A stretch of DNA of 64,000 bases, taken from the NCBI RefSeq assembly GCF_018128025.1, contig NZ_JAGSCS010000002.1:186001-250000 (forward strand), given 5' to 3'. Positions 9,791-17,721 of the stretch are shown here, one piece after another. The stretch's first letter is position 1. Each line of letters opens with the position of its first letter. Under the pieces are notes generated by a model. It saw only the letters and a list, made by a program, of their open reading frames with translations, did not search any database and was not told where the DNA came from. A program made the translations under genes and the position numbers. This DNA is from Proteiniclasticum sediminis (GTDB lineage: Bacteria; Bacillota; Clostridia; Clostridiales; Clostridiaceae).

Positions 9791-9796
9791 TATAAT
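9791..9796 (+). promoter_or_regulatory. -10 element of ilvE
   Basis: Perfect TATAAT 41 bases before the TTG start. No good -35 hexamer stands at 16-18 bases; TTGTCT at 9763-9768 would need a 22-base spacer. Upstream, 9611-9790 holds a hairpin of TGCCAAGG (9668-9675) with CCTTGGCA (9689-9696) that lacks a T tract and has no assigned role. Confidence 0.55.
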
Positions 9797-9809
9797 GAAA
9801 TCAGCAAAC

Positions 9810-9824
9810 AGTTTTCAGAAAAAG
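9810..9824 (+). promoter_or_regulatory. Candidate CodY box in the ilvE leader
   Basis: The 15-mer AGTTTTCAGAAAAAG matches 12 of 15 positions of the CodY consensus AATTTTCWGAAAATT. It lies just downstream of the expected transcription start set by the -10 at 9791, where binding would block initiation. ilvE is a frequent CodY target in Firmicutes. No codY gene is in the window. Confidence 0.5.
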
Positions 9825-9836
9825 GGGTGTTGATTT

Positions 9837-10910
9837 TTGATACAGGACATCAGGATTGAACGGACGACCCAGCCACGGCAGAAGCCGGATATGGCGACGG
9901 TGCGATTTGGACGGAGCTTTTCCGACCACATGTTCCTCATGAACTATGACAGCAAAAACGGCTGGCATGACGCGCGGATTGTGCCCTACGGACCCATTCC
10001 CATGGAAATGGCCTCCATGGTGTTCCATTACGCACAGGAGATATTTGAGGGGCTGAAGGCCTATCGGACGGCTGCCGGAAAGATTCAGCTTTTCCGTCCC
10101 GAGGAGAATATCCGCCGCATGGCCCAGTCGGCTGACCGCATGGGGATGCCCGCCGTGGATGAGGATATGTTCCTGGAAGCCCTGAAGACCCTGATCCGAG
10201 TGGATGAATCCTGGGTCCCGGAGATGAAGGAAACCTCTCTCTACATCCGACCCTTCATGATTGCCACGGATGTGGCCTTGGGTGTCCACGCCTCGGACAG
10301 CTATCTCTTCTGCATCATCACCTGCCCCGTGGGCAGCTATTACCCGGAAGGCATCAATCCCGTGAAGATCCTCATCGAAAGCGAGGATGTCCGGGCGGTG
10401 CGGGGCGGCACCGGTTACGCCAAATGCGGCGGAAACTATGGCGCTTCCATCCGGGCTGGGGTCAAGGCCACCCGTCAGGGCTTTTCCCAGGTCCTTTGGC
10501 TGGATGGGGTAGAACGCAAGTACATCGAAGAAGTGGGAGCCATGAACATCATGTTCAAGATTGAAGGGAAGATCCATACCCCGGCCCTCAACGGCTCGGT
10601 CCTTCCGGGAGTCACCCGAAAATCCAGCATCGAACTTCTCCGGGCCTGGGGCTACGAAGTGGTAGAGCGGCAGATCAGCGTGGAGGAAATCCTGGAAGCT
10701 GCACGGGATGGAAAACTGGAGGAAGTCTGGGGTACAGGCACCGCGGCAGTGATTACTCCCGTGGGATCCATGACTTACAAGGACGAAACCCTCGTGATCG
10801 GTGGAGGAAAAATTGGAGAGGTCACCCGGAGACTCTATGACGGTCTCACGGGAATTCAATGGGGAACCGTGGAAGATCTGTTCCACTGGACCGTTCCGGT
10901 AAGCAAATAA
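9837..10910 (+). CDS. ilvE: Branched-chain amino acid aminotransferase
   Basis: Cytoplasmic PLP enzyme that transfers the amino group between Leu, Ile or Val and 2-oxoglutarate; the last step of synthesis or the first of degradation. The 357 residues are of class IV fold, BCAT group II type. Lys196, in the motif AKCGGNYGAS, is the expected PLP lysine. EVGAMNIMF and GSVLPGVTR are further family signatures. The start is TTG, with AGGGGTG eight bases upstream; no ATG lies nearby in frame. It is monocistronic, with its own promoter, a CodY-like box and a terminator. With iorAB in the window, amino-acid fermentation is a plausible setting. Confidence 0.95.
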   Translation: MIQDIRIERTTQPRQKPDMATVRFGRSFSDHMFLMNYDSKNGWHDARIVPYGPIPMEMASMVFHYAQEIFEGLKAYRTAAGKIQLFRPEENIRRMAQSADRMGMPAVDEDMFLEALKTLIRVDESWVPEMKETSLYIRPFMIATDVALGVHASDSYLFCIITCPVGSYYPEGINPVKILIESEDVRAVRGGTGYAKCGGNYGASIRAGVKATRQGFSQVLWLDGVERKYIEEVGAMNIMFKIEGKIHTPALNGSVLPGVTRKSSIELLRAWGYEVVERQISVEEILEAARDGKLEEVWGTGTAAVITPVGSMTYKDETLVIGGGKIGEVTRRLYDGLTGIQWGTVEDLFHWTVPVSK

Positions 10911-10925
10911 AAGAGCAAGAAAAAT

Positions 10926-10956
10926 GCCTGCGGAGTGAAATCCGCAGGCGTTGCTT
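10926..10956 (+). terminator. Terminator after ilvE
   Basis: Nine-base stem GCCTGCGGA (10926-10934) with TCCGCAGGC (10941-10949), followed by a short T-rich tail. The tail is weak. It may also serve the convergent gene ending at 10985. Confidence 0.75.
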
Positions 10957-10984
10957 TATAACCTAATAATTGCTGATGAGGATT

Positions 10985-11542
10985 TTACATGGCCTGATCC
11001 TTGCAGGAGGACTGGCCATAGGTGGCGGCATAGCCTTCATAGAGATGCTCCAGATTGTCCAGAGCGTAGAGATCGTCGGTGCCGATGAGTTCCGGCTCCT
11101 TGAGAAAGTCGTAGATCTCGCTGTTCATGAGAAGCTCGGAGACGAATTGGGAGCAGAAGTAGTGGTAGGGACGTTTGATGGGAATGCCCACCTTGACGCC
11201 GATGAGCCCGAGGAGATTATACCGGTACTTCTCTTTTTCCTTCTGAAAGCGCTCCACTTCCGCCTGAAGGGCTGTATACTGGGAAGGGGTGACCTTGATC
11301 CTGTAGATGCTGCATTTGGCATCGGAGAACTTCTTAAAGACTCCGCCTTTCAGGTTTTCCTCCACGAAGCCCCCGGAAAAGGGGTTATCGGGATTGGTTC
11401 GTCCGAAGGAGTACATCCGGGACAGGGAGCGGTCAAAGCTTAGCGAAGCATGGACATACTCCATTTCGCTGAAGGTGCCGATGACCCGGGAAAGCCATGT
11501 GCCAGTGCGGGTGAAGACGAGATAAATTTCCTTTTGTTTCAT
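10985..11542 (-). CDS. Permuted papain-fold (YiiX/NlpC-P60-like) cysteine hydrolase
   Basis: Protein of 185 residues without signal peptide. His31 (in YVHASLS) precedes Cys130 (in YFCSQFVSELL), the His-before-Cys order of circularly permuted NlpC/P60 enzymes (YiiX/YebB, peptidase family C92, related to LRAT). Such proteins cleave or transfer acyl or amide bonds; the substrate here is unknown. Glu136 is a further conserved-looking polar residue. It is a single gene facing ilvE, with its own promoter. I chose ATG 11542, with AAAGG upstream. The fold call is from the motif pair and is moderately secure. Confidence 0.7.
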   Translation of the reverse strand: MKQKEIYLVFTRTGTWLSRVIGTFSEMEYVHASLSFDRSLSRMYSFGRTNPDNPFSGGFVEENLKGGVFKKFSDAKCSIYRIKVTPSQYTALQAEVERFQKEKEKYRYNLLGLIGVKVGIPIKRPYHYFCSQFVSELLMNSEIYDFLKEPELIGTDDLYALDNLEHLYEGYAATYGQSSCKDQAM

Positions 11543-11627
11543 TGCTGTTCTTGCCTTTCGTTGTCCTGGAATCCATTGGGAAAGGTATCCTTGAGGAAAC
11601 CTTTGAGTATCTTACAAATATTCCCTT

Positions 11628-11656
11628 ATTATAGCCTGATTTCGGGGAAAATGGAA
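11628..11656 (-). promoter_or_regulatory. Promoter of the permuted hydrolase gene
   Basis: On the minus strand, TTCCAT (plus-strand 11651-11656), a 17-base spacer and a perfect TATAAT (11628-11633). Confidence 0.5.
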
Positions 11657-11705
11657 TGACTTCCCGCGAAAGAATCCAGGAAATGAACGGAGCGAGGAAG
11701 TCCCA

Positions 11706-12398
11706 TCATGGAGAAAAACCGTTCAAAGTTTTCTGGAGATGGGGAAGAAAGGCAGACCAGCCAAAAAGATAGACAATCCAAGTGAGGAGGAGTCCGGTCT
11801 CATAGACACCCTGGGGAACGGGAACATAGAGACCCAAGCCCACCAGAAGATCGCAAAGAAGCATGGCGAAGGTGGCGGAGAAGGCGCTCTGGAGGAACGG
11901 TCTTCTCGGGGTCTCTTCCTTCCAGAGGGTATAGGCCGAGATGTTCAGCACAAGAAGAGCCCCCAGGGTACAGAAGGCCAGGGGGAGGCCAGGGGACGGG
12001 GAAAAGCCCAGGAGGAGAAGAGCAGCGCAAGGGAGCAGGATGGAGACGCTCCGTGGGAAACTTTTCCTCAAGCTCTTGACTTGGATCAGCGTCCAGGTGA
12101 GAAGCAGATACGAAAGAAGAAAAGAAAGCTCGCCGCCCAAAGGAAAGCCCGGACGCTGGAGGGCCAGGGGCAGGTAAAGAAAGCCATCGCCCAGGGCAGC
12201 CAGGAGATACGCAGCGGCCCCGATGAAGGGCATCCTCCCCTGAAGGGCGAAGAAGGTGGCCCATATCCCCAGGGAGAGGATAAGAAAGAACCGGATCCCC
12301 CAAAGAAAGCTTTGGTCGGGAAAGAGAAGGTCCAGAAGACCCAGGCCCAGAGCCAGACCCACATACCAAAAAATGAAATTTTGCTGCCGTTTGATCAT
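11706..12398 (-). CDS. Multi-pass membrane protein, possibly YhhN-like
   Basis: A 230-residue protein made almost entirely of seven or eight hydrophobic segments linked by short basic loops. The segment with AAYLLAALGDGFLYL recalls the YhhN (lysoplasmalogenase/TMEM86) pattern of a small helix followed by GD, and the length fits that family (about 210-230), but the resemblance is slight. Nothing else in the sequence points to a substrate. It is a single gene, divergent from the NYN-domain gene, and its only visible promoter region is the 12399-12592 gap. Treat as an unknown membrane protein. Confidence 0.6.
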   Translation of the reverse strand: MIKRQQNFIFWYVGLALGLGLLDLLFPDQSFLWGIRFFLILSLGIWATFFALQGRMPFIGAAAYLLAALGDGFLYLPLALQRPGFPLGGELSFLLSYLLLTWTLIQVKSLRKSFPRSVSILLPCAALLLLGFSPSPGLPLAFCTLGALLVLNISAYTLWKEETPRRPFLQSAFSATFAMLLCDLLVGLGLYVPVPQGVYETGLLLTWIVYLFGWSAFLPHLQKTLNGFSP

Positions 12399-12592
12399 GG
12401 GACACCGCCTTTTCCGCTGGATTTGCCCTCATTGTACGAAGAAACCGTGAAGAATATCTGAACAAAGGAGGGGAAAGGAAAAGAAAGGTTCATTTTCCCG
12501 CGGATTTCATGCTATGATAACAGGAGAAGCCTCCGCTGAGGCTGTGGGCCAAGGAAGCGGAGATGCCCCCTAAATGGGGATGGAGGAAGAAG

Positions 12593-13492
12593 ATGATCGA
12601 GGAAAAACGGTTTGCGGTACTCATCGATGCCGATAATGTTTCCGCAAAGTATATCAAGTATATTCTGGATGAAGTGTCCAATTATGGGGTGTCCACCTAT
12701 AAGCGAATTTATGGAGACTGGACATCTCCCGGCACCGCCTCCTGGAAAGAGATCCTTTTGGAGAACTCTGTGACGCCCGTGCAGCAGTACAGCTACACCG
12801 TGGGCAAGAATGCCACAGACTCCGCCATGATCATTGATGCCATGGATATCCTATATTCGGGCAATGTCGAAGGGTTCTGCATCGTGTCCAGCGACAGTGA
12901 CTTCACCAAGCTCTCCTCCCGGCTGCGGGAATCGGGGATGCTGGTGGTGGGCATGGGGGAAAAGAAAACCCCAAAGCCCTTCATTGCCGCCTGTAACCAG
13001 TTTAAGTACCTGGATGTGCTGCTGGCCACGGATGTGAAGAGCCAGGGGCTGAGCCAGGAAAGCAAAGTGAAAACCGAGCAGCCTAGTTCCGCCGAGACCA
13101 AGAAGGATCCCGCAGCTGCGGTGAACGGCATCGGAAAGAAACCGGTAAAAGTTGAAAAACCCGAGGAAACCAAGACCATGACGGATCTGGAGGTCATCAA
13201 GGCCACGGTGCTGAAGATGATGAACGAAGTGGATTCCCAGAGCATGAACATGGGGGAGATCGGCAATCGACTGGTGAAGCGCTATCCGGATTTCGACGTG
13301 CGCAACTACGGCGACACGAAGCTGTCCAAGTTCCTGAAGAAGTTTGACTTCCTCGACTTCAATGTCAAGGGGAAGGACGGCACCTCCATGTGGGTTTCCC
13401 TCAAGGGAGAAGGCAAGGAGCCCGCACCGGTGCATCAGCAGCCGGTCCAGACCCGCAAGAAGAGGAGCTACCGCTTCAAAACCAAGAAATAG
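12593..13492 (+). CDS. NYN-domain (LabA-like) protein with C-terminal OST-HTH/LOTUS domain
   Basis: The N-terminal ~150 residues are a PIN-like NYN domain: LIDADN (Asp12, Asp14, Asn15), TDSAMIIDAMD and SSDSDF supply the acidic metal-binding cluster of this nuclease fold. After a low-complexity Lys/Pro/Glu linker (about 155-200) comes an OST-HTH/LOTUS domain (about 200-270), a fold that binds RNA and G-quadruplex structures. The tail is basic. A role in RNA turnover is likely from the domains. ATG 12593 has GGAGG six bases upstream; an in-frame ATG at 12563 lacks a binding site. It is monocistronic with a strong terminator. Confidence 0.88.
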   Translation: MIEEKRFAVLIDADNVSAKYIKYILDEVSNYGVSTYKRIYGDWTSPGTASWKEILLENSVTPVQQYSYTVGKNATDSAMIIDAMDILYSGNVEGFCIVSSDSDFTKLSSRLRESGMLVVGMGEKKTPKPFIAACNQFKYLDVLLATDVKSQGLSQESKVKTEQPSSAETKKDPAAAVNGIGKKPVKVEKPEETKTMTDLEVIKATVLKMMNEVDSQSMNMGEIGNRLVKRYPDFDVRNYGDTKLSKFLKKFDFLDFNVKGKDGTSMWVSLKGEGKEPAPVHQQPVQTRKKRSYRFKTKK

Positions 13493-13499
13493 CAAAAGG

Positions 13500-13535
13500 A
13501 TACCCTCCCGTTCAAAAGAACAGGAGGGTATTTTT
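13500..13535 (+). terminator. Bidirectional terminator between NYN gene and chromate-type transporter
   Basis: Stem ATACCCTCC (13500-13508) with GGAGGGTAT (13523-13531), then five T on the plus strand. The minus strand also has a T-rich run after the stem, so it can serve both convergent units. Confidence 0.9.
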
Positions 13536-13542
13536 GGGTAAG

Positions 13543-14070
13543 CTATGCGAGAATCAGGCCCAGCACGGCGGCGATCAGGATAAGTTTGGGAACACTGAGC
13601 TTGAACTTAAAGAGGAGAAAGGCGATGATCGCTCCCACTACAAGGCTGGGAAACTGAACCATACCTTCGGTGAAATAGTTCGCCTGGGATAGGGTCACCA
13701 CGGTGGCCGCCACCAGCCCAAGACTCACCGGCCGGATGCCGTAGAGCACCGATTGCATGAGGGGGCTGTCTTTAAACCGCTTGAGAAACATGGCGGCTAA
13801 AAGGGTGGTGGTGAGGGCGGGAACCAGGACCCCGAAGGTTGCCACCAGAGCGCCAGGGATTCCCGCCACGCGCATGCCGGCGAAGGTGGCGCTGTTTACC
13901 CCTAAAGGTCCCGGCGTCATTTCCGCAATGGCCACAATGTCCGAAACCTCAGCGGAGGTCATCCACCCGTGACGGAGCATCTCGGAGTTGATGATGGGGA
14001 TCATGGACAGCCCGCCAAAGCTGGTGAATCCGATGAGGAGGAAGGTCAGAAAGAGATCAAGATAAACCAT
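13543..14070 (-). CDS. chrA: Chromate transporter family protein, second half-size subunit
   Basis: A 175-residue membrane protein covering one CHR domain. GFTSFGGLSMIPII near the N-terminus and the EMTPGPLGVNSATFAG motif are CHR-family signatures. Long ChrA proteins carry two such domains in one chain; here they are two genes, this one reading second. Its start overlaps the first subunit by 14 bases, which suggests coupled translation and a heterodimer of opposite topology. Short CHR pairs can export chromate, but many are uncharacterised, so the substrate is uncertain. Confidence 0.88.
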   Translation of the reverse strand: MVYLDLFLTFLLIGFTSFGGLSMIPIINSEMLRHGWMTSAEVSDIVAIAEMTPGPLGVNSATFAGMRVAGIPGALVATFGVLVPALTTTLLAAMFLKRFKDSPLMQSVLYGIRPVSLGLVAATVVTLSQANYFTEGMVQFPSLVVGAIIAFLLFKFKLSVPKLILIAAVLGLILA

Positions 14071-14617
14071 GATTCACCCCCATGAGGAGAAGACCAGCCA
14101 TGGCGCCGAGAAGAACAATGAACACATTGTTGACGCCCAGGACTAAAGAGAGAAGTACAGCGGATGAGGCGATGAGGATCCCCGCCTTATCCCGGATGGC
14201 ACTCTTTCGGAGCTTCAGCGCCGCGGAGAGGATGATGGGAACCACGGAGGCCCGGATGCCCACCAGTACCTTGGCCACATAGGGGTTCTCCCGGAACTGG
14301 GTGTAGAAGAGGGTGACGACGCTAAGGATCAGAAATGAAGGGAGGGTGATGCCCAGCACGCTGAGCACAGCGCCCAGGACACCGCCCATGTGGTAGCCGA
14401 AGATGGAGCAGATGTTGGCGATCATGATGCCTGGAAGGGAGCGACCCACGGAGGTCATGTCCAGGAGTTCCTCGCTGGTAATCCACTGGCGTTTTTCCAC
14501 AAATTCCTTCTGCATTTCCGCCAGGATGCTCCACCCTCCGCCGAAGGTGAAGAAACCGATTTTGAAGAAGAAGAAGAAGATGGTAATGGCTTTGTTTTGT
14601 TTGGATGGATCCGTCAT
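14057..14617 (-). CDS. chrA: Chromate transporter family protein, first half-size subunit
   Basis: A 186-residue membrane protein with one CHR domain: KIGFFTFGGGWSILAEMQ at the N-terminus, then the family's TSVGRSLPGIMIANICSIFG stretch and about five hydrophobic segments. It is first of the overlapping pair and presumably pairs with the 175-residue partner. AGGTGA precedes the ATG. The two halves are diverged from each other, as is usual for short CHR systems. Function as chromate or another oxyanion exporter is inferred from family only. Confidence 0.88.
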   Translation of the reverse strand: MTDPSKQNKAITIFFFFFKIGFFTFGGGWSILAEMQKEFVEKRQWITSEELLDMTSVGRSLPGIMIANICSIFGYHMGGVLGAVLSVLGITLPSFLILSVVTLFYTQFRENPYVAKVLVGIRASVVPIILSAALKLRKSAIRDKAGILIASSAVLLSLVLGVNNVFIVLLGAMAGLLLMGVNHGLS

Positions 14618-14796
14618 GGTTCACCTGTCCTTGGCCTTTCCCCGCAAGGAAAAGCTGTTTTCTCTAAATACTGCCTTTTCATTATAAGCCCTCATTTTGG
14701 CCTTTGCCAAGGCGCGGGCGGGTTCCGGCGAAAAAAGCAGAGAAAACACAAAGAAAAGAAGAGGGAAAACTGTGGTCTCCATTGGGATTCCCGTGC

Positions 14797-14802
14797 TATA
14801 AT
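14797..14802 (+). promoter_or_regulatory. -10 element upstream of the DUF1576 gene
   Basis: Perfect TATAAT 28 bases before the start codon. No convincing -35 hexamer at the right distance. Confidence 0.4.
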
Positions 14803-14829
14803 CTCACAATAAGAAATTTGAGAGGATGA

Positions 14830-16152
14830 ATGATGGCCATGCCTACAGCAAAGCAACCTTTTCTGCGACTGACCAAATACACTGCGGAGGAAATCCTCAC
14901 CTTTCTCCTCTTTTTCACCAGTGGATATCTCTTTCTTGCCGCTCTCTTTTTAGCCTCCCCAGGGGAACTCTGGCGTGGTTTCACCAAAATCCTCGTCTCC
15001 CCGGCGGGACTGGTTACGGATTACTTTGAACTGGTGGGCATCGGCTCCGCCATGCTCAATGCTTCGGTGATCACCCTCCTGACCCTTCTTCTCATCAGAG
15101 GGGTCAAGGCCAAGCTCAGCGGGGTCATGGTGGCGGCGGTGTTCACCATGGCCGGATTTGCCTTCTTTGGGAAGAATCTCTATAACTCCACTCCGATCAT
15201 CTTGGGAACGCTGATCTATGCCAAGAGCGTGAAGCAGCCTTTTCGGAATCATCTGGTTGCCGCGCTTTTCGGCACCTCCCTGGGCCCTTTAGTCAGCGAG
15301 ATATCCTTCAGCATGGGTCTTCCCCTGGGAAGAGGGGTTTTCCTGGGCTGCCTCATGGGCTTAACCATCGGGTATATCATTCCCGTAGCTGCTGTCCGCT
15401 CCATGGCTTTTCACAAGGGATTCAATCTCTACAACATCGGATTCACCGCAGGAGCGGTGGGCACCATGGTGGTTTCCGTCATGCGGGGCTTTGGCGTGAC
15501 CTTTGAACCCCAGGCTATTATTGCTGCGGGAAACAATCTTTCCATGGAAAGCTATCTCTTTGTCTTCTTTGGACTCCTCTTGGGTCTGGGGATTCTCCTC
15601 AACGGCGGAACCCTTGATGGTTATGGTCGAGTGCTCAAGGAGAGCGGGAAAGCGGGAACTGATTTTCTCGATTTGGCGGGACTGGGACTCACCCTGGTGA
15701 ACATGGCCTTCCTCGGTGCCCTCATGACGGCCTATATTCTCTTTGTGGGGGGAGAACTCAATGGTCCGGCCTTTGGCGCCATCTTCACCGTTCTGGGGTT
15801 TGGAGCCTATGGAAAGCATGTGGCCAACGTCCTGCCGATCACGTTGGGGGTCTTCTTCATGGCTCGCATCGGTCATTATGATGTGACCACCACGGCCGTC
15901 ATCTTCGCCGCCACCTTTGGAACCGCCCTAGCCCCCATCGCGGGCACCTTTGGTCCCCTGGCGGGGTTCCTAGCCGGTATGGTCCATCTGAACCTGGTGG
16001 CCAATGTGGGGTATCTCCATGGGGGGATGAACCTCTACAATAACGGCTTTTCCGCAGGGATGGTGGCAGCCTTCCTCGTACCGGCCTTGGAATCCTTGCA
16101 CCTTTCGCGTAAAAAGGGGTTGAACCGAGATACTTTGGTGCCGCCCCGGTAG
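14830..16152 (+). CDS. DUF1576 family membrane protein with internal duplication
   Basis: A 440-residue polytopic protein matching the DUF1576 family of uncharacterised Firmicute membrane proteins. It carries two copies of one unit. GFAFFGKNLYNSTPIILG (about 107-124) resembles GFGAYGKHVANVLPITLG (about 325-342), and GFNLYNIGFTAGAVG (about 199-213) resembles GMNLYNNGFSAGMVA (about 399-413). Such inverted or tandem duplications are typical of transporters. GAGAGG lies just before ATG 14830; ATG 14833 is an equal alternative. The YcaQ-like gene follows after 55 bases with no terminator between them. Substrate unknown. Confidence 0.8.
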   Translation: MMAMPTAKQPFLRLTKYTAEEILTFLLFFTSGYLFLAALFLASPGELWRGFTKILVSPAGLVTDYFELVGIGSAMLNASVITLLTLLLIRGVKAKLSGVMVAAVFTMAGFAFFGKNLYNSTPIILGTLIYAKSVKQPFRNHLVAALFGTSLGPLVSEISFSMGLPLGRGVFLGCLMGLTIGYIIPVAAVRSMAFHKGFNLYNIGFTAGAVGTMVVSVMRGFGVTFEPQAIIAAGNNLSMESYLFVFFGLLLGLGILLNGGTLDGYGRVLKESGKAGTDFLDLAGLGLTLVNMAFLGALMTAYILFVGGELNGPAFGAIFTVLGFGAYGKHVANVLPITLGVFFMARIGHYDVTTTAVIFAATFGTALAPIAGTFGPLAGFLAGMVHLNLVANVGYLHGGMNLYNNGFSAGMVAAFLVPALESLHLSRKKGLNRDTLVPPR

Positions 16153-16207
16153 TCTGATCACCGAAGACCACGATGAACCCGTCCCATGGTCATACAGGAG
16201 GAGAATT

Positions 16208-17419
16208 ATGCATAGCGGTGTGTCATTATCCCTGGAGGAAGCCCGGCGGTTTCTCCTCCTTCGTCACGGTTTTTACGGCGCCAAGCGGTTTCATGGTAAA
16301 GCCGGAGTCCTTGATGTGGTGAGGAGTCTGGGGTGCATACAGCAGGATCCCCTGGATATCTGCGGTACTAACCCGGAACTGGTTCTCCAGTCCCGGGTGG
16401 AGGGTTTCGAAAAAACCATGCTCTGGGAACTTCTCTATGAGGAGCGGAGCCTCCTGGATCATTTTGACAAGAATCTGGCCATCTACCCCCGGGAGGACTG
16501 GCCGAAACTGGCGCGGCTTCGAGCCAGCCTCAATCAGCGGGAGGATACGCAAAGGCTTTTGGCGGAGCGGGGCGAAGAGTACCTCACCCGGGTGAAAGTC
16601 CTGGGCCAGGCTTCCAGTGCCCAAATGAACTGCAAAGAAACCGGTACGGGAGATTGGGGGAGACGGGCGCAGATTTCCACCATGGTCCTGGAGGCTCTCT
16701 ATCATCAGGGAGACCTTCTTCTTCACCATAAGGATGGAAAGCGCAAGATCTACGCTTGTCCCGAGGATCTGCTCCCGGCAGAACTTCTTCGGAGGCCGGA
16801 TCCCTTTCCCCAGGGGGAAGGGTATACGAAGTGGCGGGTGAAGCGGCGCATTGCCTCCGTGGGGCTTCTCTGGTGCAGACCTTCGGATGCCTTCCTCATG
16901 ATCCGAAATCTCACGGGGACGGGGAGAAGGGAGGCTTTTCAGTCGCTTCTTCAGGAGGGCGACATCTGCGCGGTCTCCGTGGAAGGGGTGAAGGATCCCC
17001 TGTACCTTGTCCGGGAACATCTTCCTTTCTTGGAAGAAGCGAAGGCGGGAGTCTTGCGGCCTCAGCGCTGCGAGTTCCTCGCCCCTCTGGATAATCTCCT
17101 CTGGGACCGGAAGCTTATCGCCGCGCTTTTTGGCTTTGACTACAAGTGGGAAGTGTATACCCCATTGGCCCAGCGAAAGTACGGCCACTATGTCATCCCG
17201 GTGCTTTGGGGCACGACGTTTATGGGCCGTCTGGAAGCCGTGGTGGAGCGAAAGACTCAAACCCTTTGCCTCCGGAATCTCTGGCTGGAACCGGGTGTGG
17301 TCATGACCAAAGAGCTGGAGGAAAAGATGAGGGAAGCTGCTGAACGTTTCAGTCTCTTTAACGGGTGCACTGTCGTGGATGAGACAGGACTTCGTTCGCC
17401 AAAGGTCAGGGAGACATAA
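16208..17419 (+). CDS. YcaQ/AlkZ-like DNA glycosylase (HTH_42 family)
   Basis: A 403-residue protein of the winged-helix HTH_42 superfamily, whose studied members AlkZ and YcaQ remove alkylated bases and unhook interstrand crosslinks. Near the N-terminus Q45-Q46-D47 in GCIQQDPLD corresponds to the catalytic QxQ/QxD motif; Asp at the third position is the YcaQ type. The C-terminal region (LDNLLWDRKLIAALFGFDYKWE) is also family-typical. It may be cotranscribed with the DUF1576 gene. The alkyltransferase ogt lies just beyond the tRNA, giving two alkylation-repair functions close together but separately transcribed. Confidence 0.85.
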   Translation: MHSGVSLSLEEARRFLLLRHGFYGAKRFHGKAGVLDVVRSLGCIQQDPLDICGTNPELVLQSRVEGFEKTMLWELLYEERSLLDHFDKNLAIYPREDWPKLARLRASLNQREDTQRLLAERGEEYLTRVKVLGQASSAQMNCKETGTGDWGRRAQISTMVLEALYHQGDLLLHHKDGKRKIYACPEDLLPAELLRRPDPFPQGEGYTKWRVKRRIASVGLLWCRPSDAFLMIRNLTGTGRREAFQSLLQEGDICAVSVEGVKDPLYLVREHLPFLEEAKAGVLRPQRCEFLAPLDNLLWDRKLIAALFGFDYKWEVYTPLAQRKYGHYVIPVLWGTTFMGRLEAVVERKTQTLCLRNLWLEPGVVMTKELEEKMREAAERFSLFNGCTVVDETGLRSPKVRET

Positions 17420-17488
17420 TATCTGAAAAATATGCCTAGTCTGACCCATATACTTTGTCATTTTTTGCGAAAAAAACCGCCCAGGGCC

Positions 17489-17518
17489 TTACATTCCGGG
17501 GGTCAGGTGTGCTATAAT
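17489..17518 (+). promoter_or_regulatory. Promoter of the tRNA-Val gene
   Basis: TTACAT (17489-17494), an 18-base spacer and a perfect TATAAT (17513-17518), ending 30 bases before the tRNA. Confidence 0.75.
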
Positions 17519-17548
17519 CATAGAGCAGTCCAGTACTGCTGAGTATTT

Positions 17549-17624
17549 GGGATGATAACTCAGCTGGGAGAGTGTCACCTCGACAAGGTGGAAGTCGCAG
17601 GTTCGAGTCCTGTTCGTCCCACCA
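17549..17624 (+). tRNA. tRNA-Val (GAC)
   Basis: Exactly 76 nucleotides with encoded CCA. The acceptor stem GGGATGA pairs with TCGTCCC (one T-G). D stem ACTC pairs with GAGT, anticodon stem TCACC with GGTGG, and T stem GCAGG with CCTGT around TTCGAGT. Loop 32-38 reads T-C-G-A-C-A-A, so positions 34-36 are GAC (valine). Position 33 is C instead of the near-universal U. The sequence resembles Firmicute tRNA-Val(GAC) in its D and T arms. Confidence 0.93.
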
Positions 17625-17627
17625 TTG

Positions 17628-17663
17628 AACCTGAATCCGAAAGGATTCAGGTTTTTTGTTTTT
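17628..17663 (+). terminator. Terminator of the tRNA gene
   Basis: Eleven-base perfect stem AACCTGAATCC (17628-17638) with GGATTCAGGTT (17643-17653), GAAA loop, then T-rich tail. Confidence 0.95.
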
Positions 17664-17721
17664 AGCCACGTGGATTTTCTCCTCTTATTCCCGTATAGTT
17701 GGAGCTAGAGAGAAGGAGGCG

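Noticed and set aside
9611-9836. T-box leader for ilvE
   Set aside because: No specifier loop, no conserved T-box sequence and no terminator/antiterminator pair are present; only a small hairpin at 9668-9696 without a T tract.
17436-17669. A short minus-strand open frame covering the tRNA
   Set aside because: The region is a complete tRNA with promoter and terminator; the frame is an antisense reading of it.
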